From positions 1 to 64,000 of the forward strand of contig CAWKIF010000071.1 of assembly GCA_963849485.1 (NCBI GenBank): a stretch of DNA of 64,000 nt, in the 5' to 3' direction. The translations under genes and the position numbers were made by a program. A model generated the notes under the pieces. The model did no database searches. It was not told the origin of the DNA and saw nothing but the letters and a program-made list of their open reading frames with translations. Shown one piece after another: positions 34,777 to 43,278 of the stretch. Position 1 is the stretch's first letter, and each line of letters begins with the position of its first letter. This stretch comes from CAVTWJ01 sp963849485. GTDB taxonomy: Bacteria > Oederibacteriota > Muellerivitia > Muellerivitales > Muellerivitaceae.

Positions 34777-37196
34777 GCTTTTTCTCCTGCAAGATTTTCC
34801 AGCTTTTCGAAATACAGCTCCGGTTGTTCCCCGAAAATGAACTTGGGCTTAAAGACCATCATCAAGGCCCGCAGGAAGAACAGGGCGAAGAGGGCGCTGA
34901 TGGTCATGGTGGTGGTGACAAGGGTGGAAAGGTTGACGTAAAAGGCGAAGCCCGAGGCCTGCAACACCCCGTAACCGCCGATCACGGACAAGGCCACGAA
35001 CAGGATCGCCTTGCCGGAAGTCATGAGCGACTCCCGTGTGGCCGTCAGCACGCTGCCGCTTCGCTGAAGCTCCTCCCGGAACCGGAACAAAAGATAAATC
35101 TCATAGTCCGACCCCACGCCGATGGCCATGGCCGCCACCGTGACGGCGGTGATATCGATGGGAATTCCCAGCCAGCCCATGATGCCGAAATTGGCCGAGA
35201 TGACGGCGATCAGCGGCGTCAGCACGAAGAGGCCCCCCACGAAGGACCGCAGGACGATGGAGGCCAGAAAGAACACGATGAAGGCCATCTGGATCATGTT
35301 TCGGATCTTGTCATGCACCACGGCGTCGTTGAGCACCCCCACTTCCGCCAAGCCTCCTCCGACTGAAACCTTGGTTCCGGGCGGAAAACTGTCCGCGATG
35401 ACGGATTGGGCCTTGGCGTTCAGGGCCTCCCCGTAGGAAGCGCTATTGGTTTTCAAAAAGATGCGGATGACCGCCCTTTGATAGTCGTTATCCACGAAGC
35501 TGTCGAAATCCGAGGGGTCGCCCGAAAGGGAATAGAGGAGAAGATACTGGGCCACCAGGTTTTGGCTGTCCGGAACGGTGTTGAAGGCCGTTTGGTCCCC
35601 GTGCATGGCCTGGTTCATCCGCTTGATTGAATCGACGATGGACTGGGTTTTGCCGACCAGGGGCTGGCGGTCCATGAAGGCCTGCAGTTTTTCCATGCCC
35701 TGAAGCACCTTCGGGTCCTTGATGCCGTCTTTCCCGGGGGCCGTCACCAGGAAGAGGATATTGTTGGTCCCCGCGAACTTGTCGTTGATGGCGTCGTTCA
35801 TGAGGCGCACCTCGGTGCTGGGCTTGAAATAAAGCAAAAAGTTGTTGTCCACCTTGACGAAGAGGATGCCCAGGGCCATCGCGGCCACCAGGGCGGCCCC
35901 GCCCCCGACCAGCCAGGGGGCCCGGCCTCCGACCAGGTTTTCCGCCAAGGCCGATAAAAACTTGTCCAGCCTTCCCATTTTTTTCTCCCGCGCCACCTCA
36001 CGCAGTTTGGGGGCCTTGAGCAGTGACCGCAAAGCGGGGATGAGGGTCATCTCCAGCACCATGGCCGAAAGCACGCCGGACCCCGCGAAAAACCCGAAAT
36101 GCTGGACCATGGGGATGCCGTTCACGCACAGCGAGAAAAAGGAAATGATCGCGATGAGGCCCGCCGTAAACATCACCGGCCCCACCCGCTGGATCGATTC
36201 CACGATTGCTTCCCGGTTGGCTTGCTCGGGTTCCAGGCCCACGGCGGAGGCCCGGTTGTATTCCTCGTAATAGCGTTTCAGGATTTGAATGGCGTGCCCC
36301 GCCGCGATGGCCAGGATCAGGATGGGGGTGGCGGTGTTGATGGGGTCCAAATGGGTGCCGGTGAGCCCCATGAAACCCAGGGCCCAAAACACGCTCAAGA
36401 GCCCCGTGAGCATGGGCAGCAGCATGCCCTGGAAGCTCCGGAAGGACCAATATTGGATCGCCATGATGATCAAAAGCGCCGCCCCGAAATACAGGGGCAT
36501 CTGCATCATGTAGATTTCGGACCAGGCCCCGATGATGGGCAGACCGCCGATATCGATGCTGACCGTCCCGTCCTTTTCCGCTTCCTTGGTGATTTCGTGA
36601 AGTTTGGTGAGGACTCCGCTGAAACTATGAGTGGCTTTATCTTCGTTGAAGTCGGCGAAAATGGCTGCTGCCGTGGCGTCCGGTGAAACGACCAGGTTTT
36701 GATAGATGGGCATGGCGGCGATGGCCGTTTTCAGCCGGTCCATGTCCGCCGGTGACTGAGGAACCGTATCCATCAGGGGCCGCACGACCATCCCCTCGGC
36801 GCCGCTTTGGATGGACTTGGCCTTGCGGGCCGCCAGGCTGAACACATTGGCCCGGATCACGTTGGGCATGAGTTCCACTTCTTTTTGGATTTCCCGCACC
36901 TTGGCCAGGACGTCCTTTTGGTAGATGTCGCCTTTTTTCGGGTTCACGCTGATGGCGACCCCGTATTTCCCCCCAAAGATTCTTTCAATTTCATTGGTGG
37001 TTTGGATGACCGGGTTGTCCTGCGGCACCCAGAGATCGGGGTCCGCGTCCAGCTTGAGGGTCCCGATGCGGCTGAAGAGAAAGCCGGTGAGCAAAACAAT
37101 TCCGATGATGACTAAAACTCTCTGCGCAACGATGTATTCGGCGAGACTTCTAAAAAAACTTGAACCAACTTTCTCCGGCTTCTTCTCTGATTTCAC
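34773..37196 (-). CDS. RND-superfamily (MMPL/HpnN-type) exporter
   Basis: An 807-residue inner-membrane exporter with two repeats, each of one helix, a large periplasmic domain and five helices. The first helix is near residues 27-47; the re-entrant motif regions are PILILAIAAGHAIQIL and AAMAIGVGSDYEIYLL. It is typical of proton-driven RND exporters that move lipids or hydrophobic molecules. With the LolA-like and barrel genes it could form a route from inner to outer membrane. It is first gene of the operon, with a probable TetR operator at 37259-37274, 63 bases upstream of the start. Confidence 0.92.
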   Translation of the reverse strand: MKSEKKPEKVGSSFFRSLAEYIVAQRVLVIIGIVLLTGFLFSRIGTLKLDADPDLWVPQDNPVIQTTNEIERIFGGKYGVAISVNPKKGDIYQKDVLAKVREIQKEVELMPNVIRANVFSLAARKAKSIQSGAEGMVVRPLMDTVPQSPADMDRLKTAIAAMPIYQNLVVSPDATAAAIFADFNEDKATHSFSGVLTKLHEITKEAEKDGTVSIDIGGLPIIGAWSEIYMMQMPLYFGAALLIIMAIQYWSFRSFQGMLLPMLTGLLSVFWALGFMGLTGTHLDPINTATPILILAIAAGHAIQILKRYYEEYNRASAVGLEPEQANREAIVESIQRVGPVMFTAGLIAIISFFSLCVNGIPMVQHFGFFAGSGVLSAMVLEMTLIPALRSLLKAPKLREVAREKKMGRLDKFLSALAENLVGGRAPWLVGGGAALVAAMALGILFVKVDNNFLLYFKPSTEVRLMNDAINDKFAGTNNILFLVTAPGKDGIKDPKVLQGMEKLQAFMDRQPLVGKTQSIVDSIKRMNQAMHGDQTAFNTVPDSQNLVAQYLLLYSLSGDPSDFDSFVDNDYQRAVIRIFLKTNSASYGEALNAKAQSVIADSFPPGTKVSVGGGLAEVGVLNDAVVHDKIRNMIQMAFIVFFLASIVLRSFVGGLFVLTPLIAVISANFGIMGWLGIPIDITAVTVAAMAIGVGSDYEIYLLFRFREELQRSGSVLTATRESLMTSGKAILFVALSVIGGYGVLQASGFAFYVNLSTLVTTTMTISALFALFFLRALMMVFKPKFIFGEQPELYFEKLENLAGEKA

Positions 37197-37258
37197 GGCG
37201 CCCCCCTTTTATTTTGTTACTCCGCCCTGCCTTCCCAACACCCCTTTCGGCCCTTAAT

Positions 37259-37274
37259 TAGACTAAATGGTCTA
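37259..37274. promoter_or_regulatory. Probable TetR operator of the export operon
   Basis: TAGACTAAATGGTCTA, read on the minus strand as TAGACCATTTAGTCTA, is a dyad with 5-bp arms. The same 16-bp pattern, TAGACCGTATGGTATA, lies just before the tetR start at 37923-37938. Two matching sites, upstream of the regulator and of the exporter operon, make a TetR operator likely. Confidence 0.65.
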
Positions 37275-37304
37275 GTTATAGGTCAAAAAAAAGGTCATCC
37301 CTTC

Positions 37305-37919
37305 TTACCGCCCCTTCAACTCAAACTGGCTTTCCACATAAGTTTTGAACTGTTTAAGATTATTCACGGCGATTGAAAAATCATTGTTGGCTTTGATCAT
37401 GATGATGGAACCTTGAACCACCGCCACAAAGAGGTTGGCTAAAGCCTGGGGGTTCACCTGCTTGCCCAGGTTTCGGGCCTTGACGGCCTTTTCTGCGTCT
37501 GCGGCGAAAGAATCGACCCGGCCGGCGATCTTTTCCGCGCAGAGGTGGCGCATCTCCACGTTGGTCACCGCCAATTCCTGGATGAAGTTTCCCACCAGAC
37601 AACTTTTCGGAACCTTGGGATCACTCATGAATCCGATCGCCATATCAATCCACCCCAGAACCCGCAAATAGGGATCCGGTTCGGACCGAAAGGGCGCCGC
37701 GTCGATGCGTTGGACTTCCATGGCGTAAAAATGGTCAAGGATGGCCTTCCCCAGATCTTCCTTACTTTGAAAAAAATGAAAGAAACTTCCTTTGGTCGTT
37801 TCCGACTCAAGGCAAATTTCATCCACAGAGGTCGCCGTAAAGCCCTTTGAAAGCATGAGCTTAACGGCCACATTCATGATTTTTTGCTTGGTGGGAGCGT
37901 TGGGATCGGCGGTTCTCAT
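37305..37919 (-). CDS. TetR-family transcriptional regulator
   Basis: A 204-residue TetR repressor. The N-terminal HTH is KIMNVAVKLMLSKGFTATSVDEICLESETTKGSFFHFFQSKEDL, residues about 13-56. The C-terminal ligand domain (to 204) resembles TetR_C members of the AcrR/NemR group (PKSCLVGNFIQELAVTNVEMR). It is upstream of and co-directional with the RND operon and has a dyad next to its own start, so it probably controls both. The inducer is unknown. Confidence 0.92.
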   Translation of the reverse strand: MRTADPNAPTKQKIMNVAVKLMLSKGFTATSVDEICLESETTKGSFFHFFQSKEDLGKAILDHFYAMEVQRIDAAPFRSEPDPYLRVLGWIDMAIGFMSDPKVPKSCLVGNFIQELAVTNVEMRHLCAEKIAGRVDSFAADAEKAVKARNLGKQVNPQALANLFVAVVQGSIIMIKANNDFSIAVNNLKQFKTYVESQFELKGR

Positions 37920-37922
37920 TCG

Positions 37923-37938
37923 TATACCATACGGTCTA
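37923..37938. promoter_or_regulatory. Probable TetR autoregulatory operator
   Basis: TATACCATACGGTCTA on the + strand (TAGACCGTATGGTATA on the minus strand) ends four bases before the tetR ATG. It matches the exporter operator at 12 of 16 positions, keeping the TAGACC start and the terminal TA. Confidence 0.6.
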
Positions 37939-38104
37939 ATTTAGAAAAACGAATATAAAATGTCAATCCCTGCCAGCCCCCAATTGCAACGGTTTATGAC
38001 CAAACGGGGCTTTTATTGGTTTTGATTCGGGAAGAAACCTGCATAAATATTCTTGTGTTCATGGAATTGGATACGTAAGAAGAAAATCTGTTTAATAATC
38101 AGGA

Positions 38105-38893
38105 TTATGTAATTGACCGCCTGAGAATTTCCTTTTCCCACAACTTGGTGTATTTGACGAAATCCTGGAAGGCCGAAAGCCCACAGACGACCAAGCCGTG
38201 CCAGCCATCCCGGTAACCCTTCCTTGAGAAATAAGAACGGACAAAGGTGAAGACCGGTGCCAGGGTCGTGTAATACCACCAATAACGGATTTTCTTGGGG
38301 GAAGAAGCCGAGACCTCCAGGTTCGTGTAGCGGTTCATCTTTTCCAGGTATTGGCGGATGGTGTCGTAGGTGTAATGGTTCATGGGTTCGTCGAATTCTA
38401 GGGTCGAGCCCTTCACGACCAACCCCTCATGGACAGGTTCGTTCGTGTAGTCGCCCTTTCCCTTACGGATAAGCCTTAATTGACAATCGGGCCACCAGCT
38501 TCCGTGTCTGATCCACTTGCCCAGAAAAAAAGCCCGGCGCTTGAACAAATAACCATCCACATCAGATGGGGTGGCTGGTACTTTTCGCTCCATTTCAGCG
38601 ATCAATTCGGGGGTTAATTCCTCATCCGCGTCCAGGGAAAGAATCCAGTCGCCTTTACAGAGGTCCATGGCCCAGCTTTTTTGGTCGGCGTAGCCTTTCC
38701 AGGGGCGGGTATAGGTTTTAGCCCCGAGGGATCTGGCTAACTTAAGGGTGCGGTCGGAGCTTTTCGCGTCCACGACGATGATTTCAACGGGGCTGAAGAC
38801 TTTCTTGGAGAAGGCCAGGCTTTTCAGGCAACGGGTGATATTTCGTTCTTCATTCAAGGTGATGATAAAGACCGAAAGGGAAGGTTTCTTCAT
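38105..38893 (-). CDS. GT2 glycosyltransferase (LPS core WaaE/KdtX-like)
   Basis: A 262-residue GT-A glycosyltransferase of family 2. It has the nucleotide-sugar domain start SLSVFIITLNEERNI, VDAKSSDRT, and the DxD motif in LSLDADEELTPE. The acceptor region includes PVHEGLVVKG, a motif shared with beta-1,4-glucosyltransferases that add a sugar to LPS inner-core heptose. It probably acts on surface glycolipid. It starts at ATG 38893. The methyltransferase upstream on the same strand may be in the same unit. Confidence 0.88.
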   Translation of the reverse strand: MKKPSLSVFIITLNEERNITRCLKSLAFSKKVFSPVEIIVVDAKSSDRTLKLARSLGAKTYTRPWKGYADQKSWAMDLCKGDWILSLDADEELTPELIAEMERKVPATPSDVDGYLFKRRAFFLGKWIRHGSWWPDCQLRLIRKGKGDYTNEPVHEGLVVKGSTLEFDEPMNHYTYDTIRQYLEKMNRYTNLEVSASSPKKIRYWWYYTTLAPVFTFVRSYFSRKGYRDGWHGLVVCGLSAFQDFVKYTKLWEKEILRRSIT

Positions 38894-38950
38894 CTGGTCA
38901 CCTTTAAAAATAGCCTTTTCGGTTTTGTCGATATCAAAAAATAAGGTTTA

Positions 38951-38978
38951 CTTGGTGCCTTGGTGTCTTGGTGGTGAA
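38951..38978. repeat. Solitary arm of a palindromic repeat (copy H)
   Basis: CTTGGTGCCTTGGTGTCTTG then GTGGTGAA is like the right arm of the intergenic palindromes with T replacing C in the GGCG words. No matching left arm is present, so this is a decayed half copy. Confidence 0.45.
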
Positions 38979-38990
38979 CAACAGAAGTTT

Positions 38991-39956
38991 TCATCCGGCT
39001 TTACCGGGTTGCGTTTTTTTTGTCAGGAAAAGATTAAAGTCGTAAGTCCAAGGGGCATAGAAAGGGAAGCGGAACAGGCGCTCGCTGCCGTGCTTCCATA
39101 AATAGTAAGCTTTGGGATAGGGCTTGCCGGTTTCCACGGCCTTTTCCACCGAACTCTCCCCGGGTTCACGCCCTTGATAAGCCTTCTCCCATCCTTTTTT
39201 ACGGGGCCAGTGACCGAGGACGCGCATGGCCCGTTTTAGGCCGCAGCTAAAGAACTGGTCGATTTGAAAGCCCGACTTCTCGGCGAGCAGGGAAAGGGAA
39301 CGGGGGCTGAAAAAGTAGAGGTGGCCATCCATGCTCGCGGCCCTTTGCCCGATGCGTTGGAAATAGTCCCGGTAGCCGTGCCGGTCCGTTCCGCCGTTGG
39401 GGATGGCCAGGTAAAGGCGCCCGCCGGGCTTGAGGATGCGGCCCACCCCGGCCATGACCTCGGAGGGGTTGGTGACATGCTCCAACACGTTGTTGAAGTG
39501 GATAAAGTCGAAGAAGTCCTTGGGGTATTTTGCCTTTTCCAGGGCCGCGTCCTTGATGGGAAGCCCCAGTTTTTTCCGGGCGTAGGCCGCCGCGGCCTTG
39601 CCCCTTTCCTGCCCGTAAACTTCCCAGGCGCAATTTTTTTTGATCCCATTGATGAAAAAACCCGTGGCGCAGCCGATATCCAAAAACTTTCCCTGGGGTT
39701 GAATGTGCCGCAACAGCCGGGCCCAGTAATAGCCCTTACCTTCTTCGCTGTGGAAATTGAAGTTGTAATAGCCCTGGTTGTAATAGGTATTAAGTTCTTT
39801 CGCGGTGGGGAGAGGCCACAAGACAGAAAGGGTACAAGAAGAGCATTCCATAATCTTGCGATCGTCGCCCTTCAGAAATGAGGCGGGGGAGTATTCAGAG
39901 AAACTGTCCTTGGCGCCGCAGGCAGGGCAGGGAGGGATTTTTGTTTTTGGAGCCAT
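38991..39956 (-). CDS. SAM-dependent methyltransferase with N-terminal zinc motif
   Basis: A 321-residue class I methyltransferase. The N-terminal zinc-knuckle has CPAC (residues 9-12) and CSSC (near 38-41), as in sugar methyltransferases of surface-polysaccharide clusters. SAM motif I is FLDIGCATGFFINGI, and FDFIHFNNVLEHVTNP and RILKPGGRLYLAIPN complete the Methyltransf_11/12 pattern. A C-terminal ~90-residue domain may bind the acceptor. It lies beside a GT2 gene, so a sugar or glycolipid acceptor is likely. Confidence 0.87.
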   Translation of the reverse strand: MAPKTKIPPCPACGAKDSFSEYSPASFLKGDDRKIMECSSCTLSVLWPLPTAKELNTYYNQGYYNFNFHSEEGKGYYWARLLRHIQPQGKFLDIGCATGFFINGIKKNCAWEVYGQERGKAAAAYARKKLGLPIKDAALEKAKYPKDFFDFIHFNNVLEHVTNPSEVMAGVGRILKPGGRLYLAIPNGGTDRHGYRDYFQRIGQRAASMDGHLYFFSPRSLSLLAEKSGFQIDQFFSCGLKRAMRVLGHWPRKKGWEKAYQGREPGESSVEKAVETGKPYPKAYYLWKHGSERLFRFPFYAPWTYDFNLFLTKKTQPGKAG

Positions 39957-40022
39957 GGGGTACCTCGCCTTCAGGTTATTCGTTGCTGACTAAAAACCCA
40001 AACAAAAATTCAAATCAAAGAC

Positions 40023-40145
40023 AATTTTCACCGCCAAGACGCCAAGGTCGCCAAGAACAAGGAAAGGCAAGAAAGTTGAATATACGTCAAAATTCTTGAT
40101 AGTTTTTGTCTTACTTGGCGAACTTTGCGTCTTGGCGGTGAAATG
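40023..40145. repeat. Intergenic palindromic repeat, copy E
   Basis: The arms TTTTCACCGCCAAGACGCCA with AGGTCGCCAAGAAC and ACTTGGCGAACTTTGCG with TCTTGGCGGTGAAA pair almost fully. It lacks the nested hairpin and is close to copy A. It lies between the methyltransferase and flavin reductase genes. Confidence 0.87.
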
Positions 40146-40161
40146 GGTTTTACCTGAGATT

Positions 40162-40671
40162 TTAAATACTGTGTTCAGCCCCCGTATTTCCAACCAGTCG
40201 ATGAAAGAAGAAGGGGGCCGGCGTCGATCCCGTGCCGGCCTCGATGACTTCCGCCACCACGACTGAATGGTCTCCACGTTCCACAATATCCGTGACCTTG
40301 CATTCCAGATAACCCGCCATGTTCGGGAAGACCGGGAAACCCAGTGCCGGGCTGGGAGTAAAAGCTTCACCCGCCAGCTTGTCCCCCTCGGGTTCCACGT
40401 GTTTGAAGAATTTTTGGGCCAGGTCTTTTTGGCCTTCCCCCAAGTAGTTCAAGACGAACCCGCGGGCTTGCTGGATGACCTGGCAGGTATGGGAATCCGC
40501 TTTCAAGGCGGTCATGACCAGGGGCGGTTTGAAAGAGGCTTGTGATAGCCAGGTGATGGTGGTGGCCGCCGTTTTCCCACCGGCCTGGGAAGTTATGACA
40601 TAAAGGGCATCCGGTATCATTTGAAGGAGGGTCTTCTTGGCGCTTTCGTTCATGGGGACCTCGAAATTCAA
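40162..40671 (-). CDS. Flavin reductase-like FMN-binding protein
   Basis: A 169-residue flavin reductase-domain protein (split-barrel fold). Visible segments are PDALYVITSQAGGKTAATTITWLSQASFKPPLVM, with flavin phosphate-binding TxTW-S residues, and GFVLNYLGEGQKDLAQKF. It is of normal length for stand-alone FMN reductases or flavoredoxins that deliver reduced flavin or electrons to partners. It may start at 40671 or at an internal ATG at 40653. No partner oxygenase is nearby. Confidence 0.85.
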   Translation of the reverse strand: MNFEVPMNESAKKTLLQMIPDALYVITSQAGGKTAATTITWLSQASFKPPLVMTALKADSHTCQVIQQARGFVLNYLGEGQKDLAQKFFKHVEPEGDKLAGEAFTPSPALGFPVFPNMAGYLECKVTDIVERGDHSVVVAEVIEAGTGSTPAPFFFHRLVGNTGAEHSI

Positions 40672-40826
40672 ATCACTTTAAAGTCAATCAGCCAGGACAA
40701 TAATGGAGATTCCTGCTCATTATCAAGTTAAACAAACAGGTGTTGTTCAAGGAAATAAGGAGAAAAAGAGCAGAAGAGCGTGTTAAACTTCAGGCCGTCA
40801 AATAACCTGATCTTGAAGGAAATCCA

Positions 40827-41537
40827 TTGGAAATCGCCGAGTTACTCCAACCCTTAATCAACATCCAGACCGTGGATTCGGGCCTGGACGATCTGGAAAA
40901 ACACAAAAAGCATTTCAAGGCCGAGACCTCCGCGCTGGATAGCGCGGTCATCGAGTGCAAGGCCAAACTGCAAGCCGAAAAAAAAATCCAGGAAGAACTG
41001 GCCAAAAAGCGTAAAACCCTGGAGATCGAGGTGGGAACCCTCGACAGCAAGATTAAGAAATACCAGGGCCAGGAAGGGGAGGTGAAGAGCAACGAGCAAT
41101 TCGCCGCCTTGAAGGCCGAGATCGAGAAGGGCAAGCAGGACAAGGCCCAAGCCGAGGAAAAAGAACTGGAAATCCTCTTCCAGGAGGATGAGCAAAAGAA
41201 AAAGATTCAGGCGGCGAATGAGGAGCTGTCCAAGGCTGAGAAAAAAGCTGCCGAGGATAAAAAGGCCCTGGAGCAGAAGATCGCCGATATCGACAAGGCC
41301 ATCGCGGACAAGCAAAAGGACCGGGTGGCCGCCATGGCCGCACTGGACCCGGAATACGCGCAAGGGTACCAGGCCCTGCGCAATAACGGAAAGAAGATCG
41401 CCCTGGCGCAAGTCATGGAAGATTCGACCTGCAGCGGATGCCGAATGCAGGTGGCCCCCCAAATCCTCAATGAGATCAACCGTAATCGAACCATCCAGCG
41501 TTGCACCTGCGGCCGGTACATTTACCTGAAGGACTAA
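40827..41537 (+). CDS. Coiled-coil protein with C-terminal C4 zinc ribbon
   Basis: A 236-residue protein. Residues about 10-185 are a long charged coiled coil (Lys/Glu/Ala heptads), followed by a zinc ribbon of the DUF164/zf-RING_7 type: CSGCRMQVAPQIL and CTCGRYIY. It belongs to the widespread CT398/CdsZ-like family, linked to secretion, flagellar export and surface polysaccharide loci; the exact role is unsettled. It starts at TTG 40827, the only start that keeps the conserved N-terminus, and sits four bases before kdsD. Confidence 0.87.
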   Translation: MEIAELLQPLINIQTVDSGLDDLEKHKKHFKAETSALDSAVIECKAKLQAEKKIQEELAKKRKTLEIEVGTLDSKIKKYQGQEGEVKSNEQFAALKAEIEKGKQDKAQAEEKELEILFQEDEQKKKIQAANEELSKAEKKAAEDKKALEQKIADIDKAIADKQKDRVAAMAALDPEYAQGYQALRNNGKKIALAQVMEDSTCSGCRMQVAPQILNEINRNRTIQRCTCGRYIYLKD

Positions 41538-41541
41538 AGGG

Positions 41542-42510
41542 ATGAGCGTCGCGACCGCTAAAAGAGTGCTGAAAATCGAGGCGGAAGGCATCCTTTCGCT
41601 GATCCAACGAACCGGAAAAGAATTCGACCAGGCGGTGAGCCTGATCCTGAAAAGCCGGGGCCGGGTGGTCGTAACCGGCATGGGCAAGTCGGGGCTGGTG
41701 GGCCGCAAGATCGCGGCGACCCTTTCTTCCACCGGTACCCCCTCCCATTTTCTGAATCCCGCCGAGGCCCTGCATGGCGACATGGGCACCGCCGCCAAGG
41801 GCGACGTGGTGTTGGCCCTCTCCAACAGCGGGGAAACGGACGAATTAAAAGCGCTTCTGCCCGCCTTGAGGAAGATGGGATGCCGAATTATCCTCTTCAC
41901 GGGTCAGCCCTCTTCGAGTCTCCCCAAGTGGGCGGATGTCACCCTGGACGTGGGGGTGGCCAAGGAAGCCTGCCCCTTGAACCTTTCCCCCACCGCCTCC
42001 ACCACCGCGGCCCTCGCCATGGGCGACGCCCTGGCTATCGCCCTGCTGGAAAAAAATAAGTTTTCGGAGAAGGATTTCGCCCAGTTCCACCCCGGGGGTG
42101 AGTTGGGGCGGCGGCTTCAGATGAAGGTCTCGGAAATCATGCGCCGGGGAAATCAGTTACCCCGGGTTTCCCTCAAAGCCGGGTTCAAGGAAGTGGTTCG
42201 GGAAATTAACGCCAAAAAAGTGGGTTGTACGCTGGTGGTGGAACCTAAGGGGCGTCTCGCCGGGATCATCGTGGACGGTGACTTGAGGCGGGCCCTTTTG
42301 AAAGACCCCGATATCGGGAACTGGAACGCCCATAATCTGCGGACCCCACAACCCTCGACCATTTCCCCCGATTTCTCCCTGGGCCATTGTTTGCAACTGA
42401 TGGAAGAAAAAACCATCTTCCAGCTGATCGTGGTGGACTCCAAGAAAAAGCCGTTGGGACTAATTCACTTGCATGACTTGCTGGGCCGGGGACGGGTCAA
42501 GGTCATATAA
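41542..42510 (+). CDS. kdsD: D-arabinose 5-phosphate isomerase
   Basis: A 322-residue enzyme that converts ribulose 5-phosphate to arabinose 5-phosphate, the first step to Kdo. It has an SIS domain (residues about 35-190; VVVTGMGKSGLVGRKIAATL, and HPGGELGRRL at its end) and two CBS domains (about 200-322). The CPLNLSPTAST segment is typical of the family. It starts at ATG 41542. A palindromic repeat separates it from kdsC, but function and strand indicate a common pathway. Confidence 0.95.
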   Translation: MSVATAKRVLKIEAEGILSLIQRTGKEFDQAVSLILKSRGRVVVTGMGKSGLVGRKIAATLSSTGTPSHFLNPAEALHGDMGTAAKGDVVLALSNSGETDELKALLPALRKMGCRIILFTGQPSSSLPKWADVTLDVGVAKEACPLNLSPTASTTAALAMGDALAIALLEKNKFSEKDFAQFHPGGELGRRLQMKVSEIMRRGNQLPRVSLKAGFKEVVREINAKKVGCTLVVEPKGRLAGIIVDGDLRRALLKDPDIGNWNAHNLRTPQPSTISPDFSLGHCLQLMEEKTIFQLIVVDSKKKPLGLIHLHDLLGRGRVKVI

Positions 42511-42525
42511 AATCAAAGAAGACAA

Positions 42526-42643
42526 TTTGAACCATGAAGACGCGAAGGACACCAAGAAAATCAAGAACGAGGTCAAGATTTTAATGTTTTTTGTTAATTT
42601 GCCATTCGGTGTCCTTGGCGTTCTTCGCGTCTTCGCGGTGAAA
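42526..42643. repeat. Intergenic palindromic repeat, diverged copy F
   Basis: The left arm is TTTGAACCATGAAGACGCGA with AGGACACCAAG. The right arm is CCTTGGCGTTCTTCGCGTCT with TCGCGGTGAAA. The words are GCGAAGAC where other copies have GCCAAGAC, so it is a sister family with the same plan. It lies between kdsD and kdsC. Confidence 0.75.
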
Positions 42644-42722
42644 AGGGTTTTTGTTAGCGGTTCTTGAATTTTCAAGCTTCAATGTTGCGGAAAAATAATT
42701 TTTTATTGCTGATCGGGAAAAC

Positions 42723-43271
42723 ATGCCCCTTAAAAACATCAAACTCCTTCTAACCGACGTGGATGGCATCCTTACCAATGGAAAGGTTTATTTCGGCGAG
42801 CGGGAAGAACTGGTCCAGTTCGACATCCAGGATGGGATCGGCCACCGGCTGGCGGCCTATGGGGGACTGACGGTGGGGTGGCTCACCGGCCGGCAATCCA
42901 AGGCCGTGGAGGCCCGGGCCCGCAAACTGAAGGTGCCCATCCTCTACCAGGGGAAACTGGACAAGCTTTCGGTGGCAAGGAACCTTGCCAAGAAAATGGG
43001 GATCACCCTTTCCCAAACGGCCTACCTAGGCGATGACCTGATCGACCTTCCGCTCTTGACCCAGGTCGGGTGGTCCGCCACTGTCCCCTACGGTCGGCCC
43101 GAGGTGAAGAAGGCCGTGCGGTACGTGACCCGCGCCCAAGGGGGGGAGGGGGCCTTCCGCGAGGCGGTCGAGAAGATCCTCAAGGCCCAGGGGGTCTGGA
43201 TTAAGACCCTCAAGGTTTTCCATCAGGAAAACAGCCGGCGCGCCGCGATGACGCCGGGCCCCAGCGCCTAA
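42723..43271 (+). CDS. kdsC: Kdo 8-phosphate phosphatase
   Basis: A 182-residue HAD-family (C0, capless) phosphatase releasing Kdo from Kdo 8-phosphate. Motif I is TDVDGILTNG with D12 and D14, motif II is WLTGRQS, Lys is in YQGKLDK, and motif IV is YLGDDLIDLPLL. The length is normal for KdsC, with a short disordered C-terminal tail. It starts at ATG 42723. The acyltransferase gene follows after seven bases. Confidence 0.95.
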   Translation: MPLKNIKLLLTDVDGILTNGKVYFGEREELVQFDIQDGIGHRLAAYGGLTVGWLTGRQSKAVEARARKLKVPILYQGKLDKLSVARNLAKKMGITLSQTAYLGDDLIDLPLLTQVGWSATVPYGRPEVKKAVRYVTRAQGGEGAFREAVEKILKAQGVWIKTLKVFHQENSRRAAMTPGPSA

Positions 43272-43278
43272 ACCTTCC

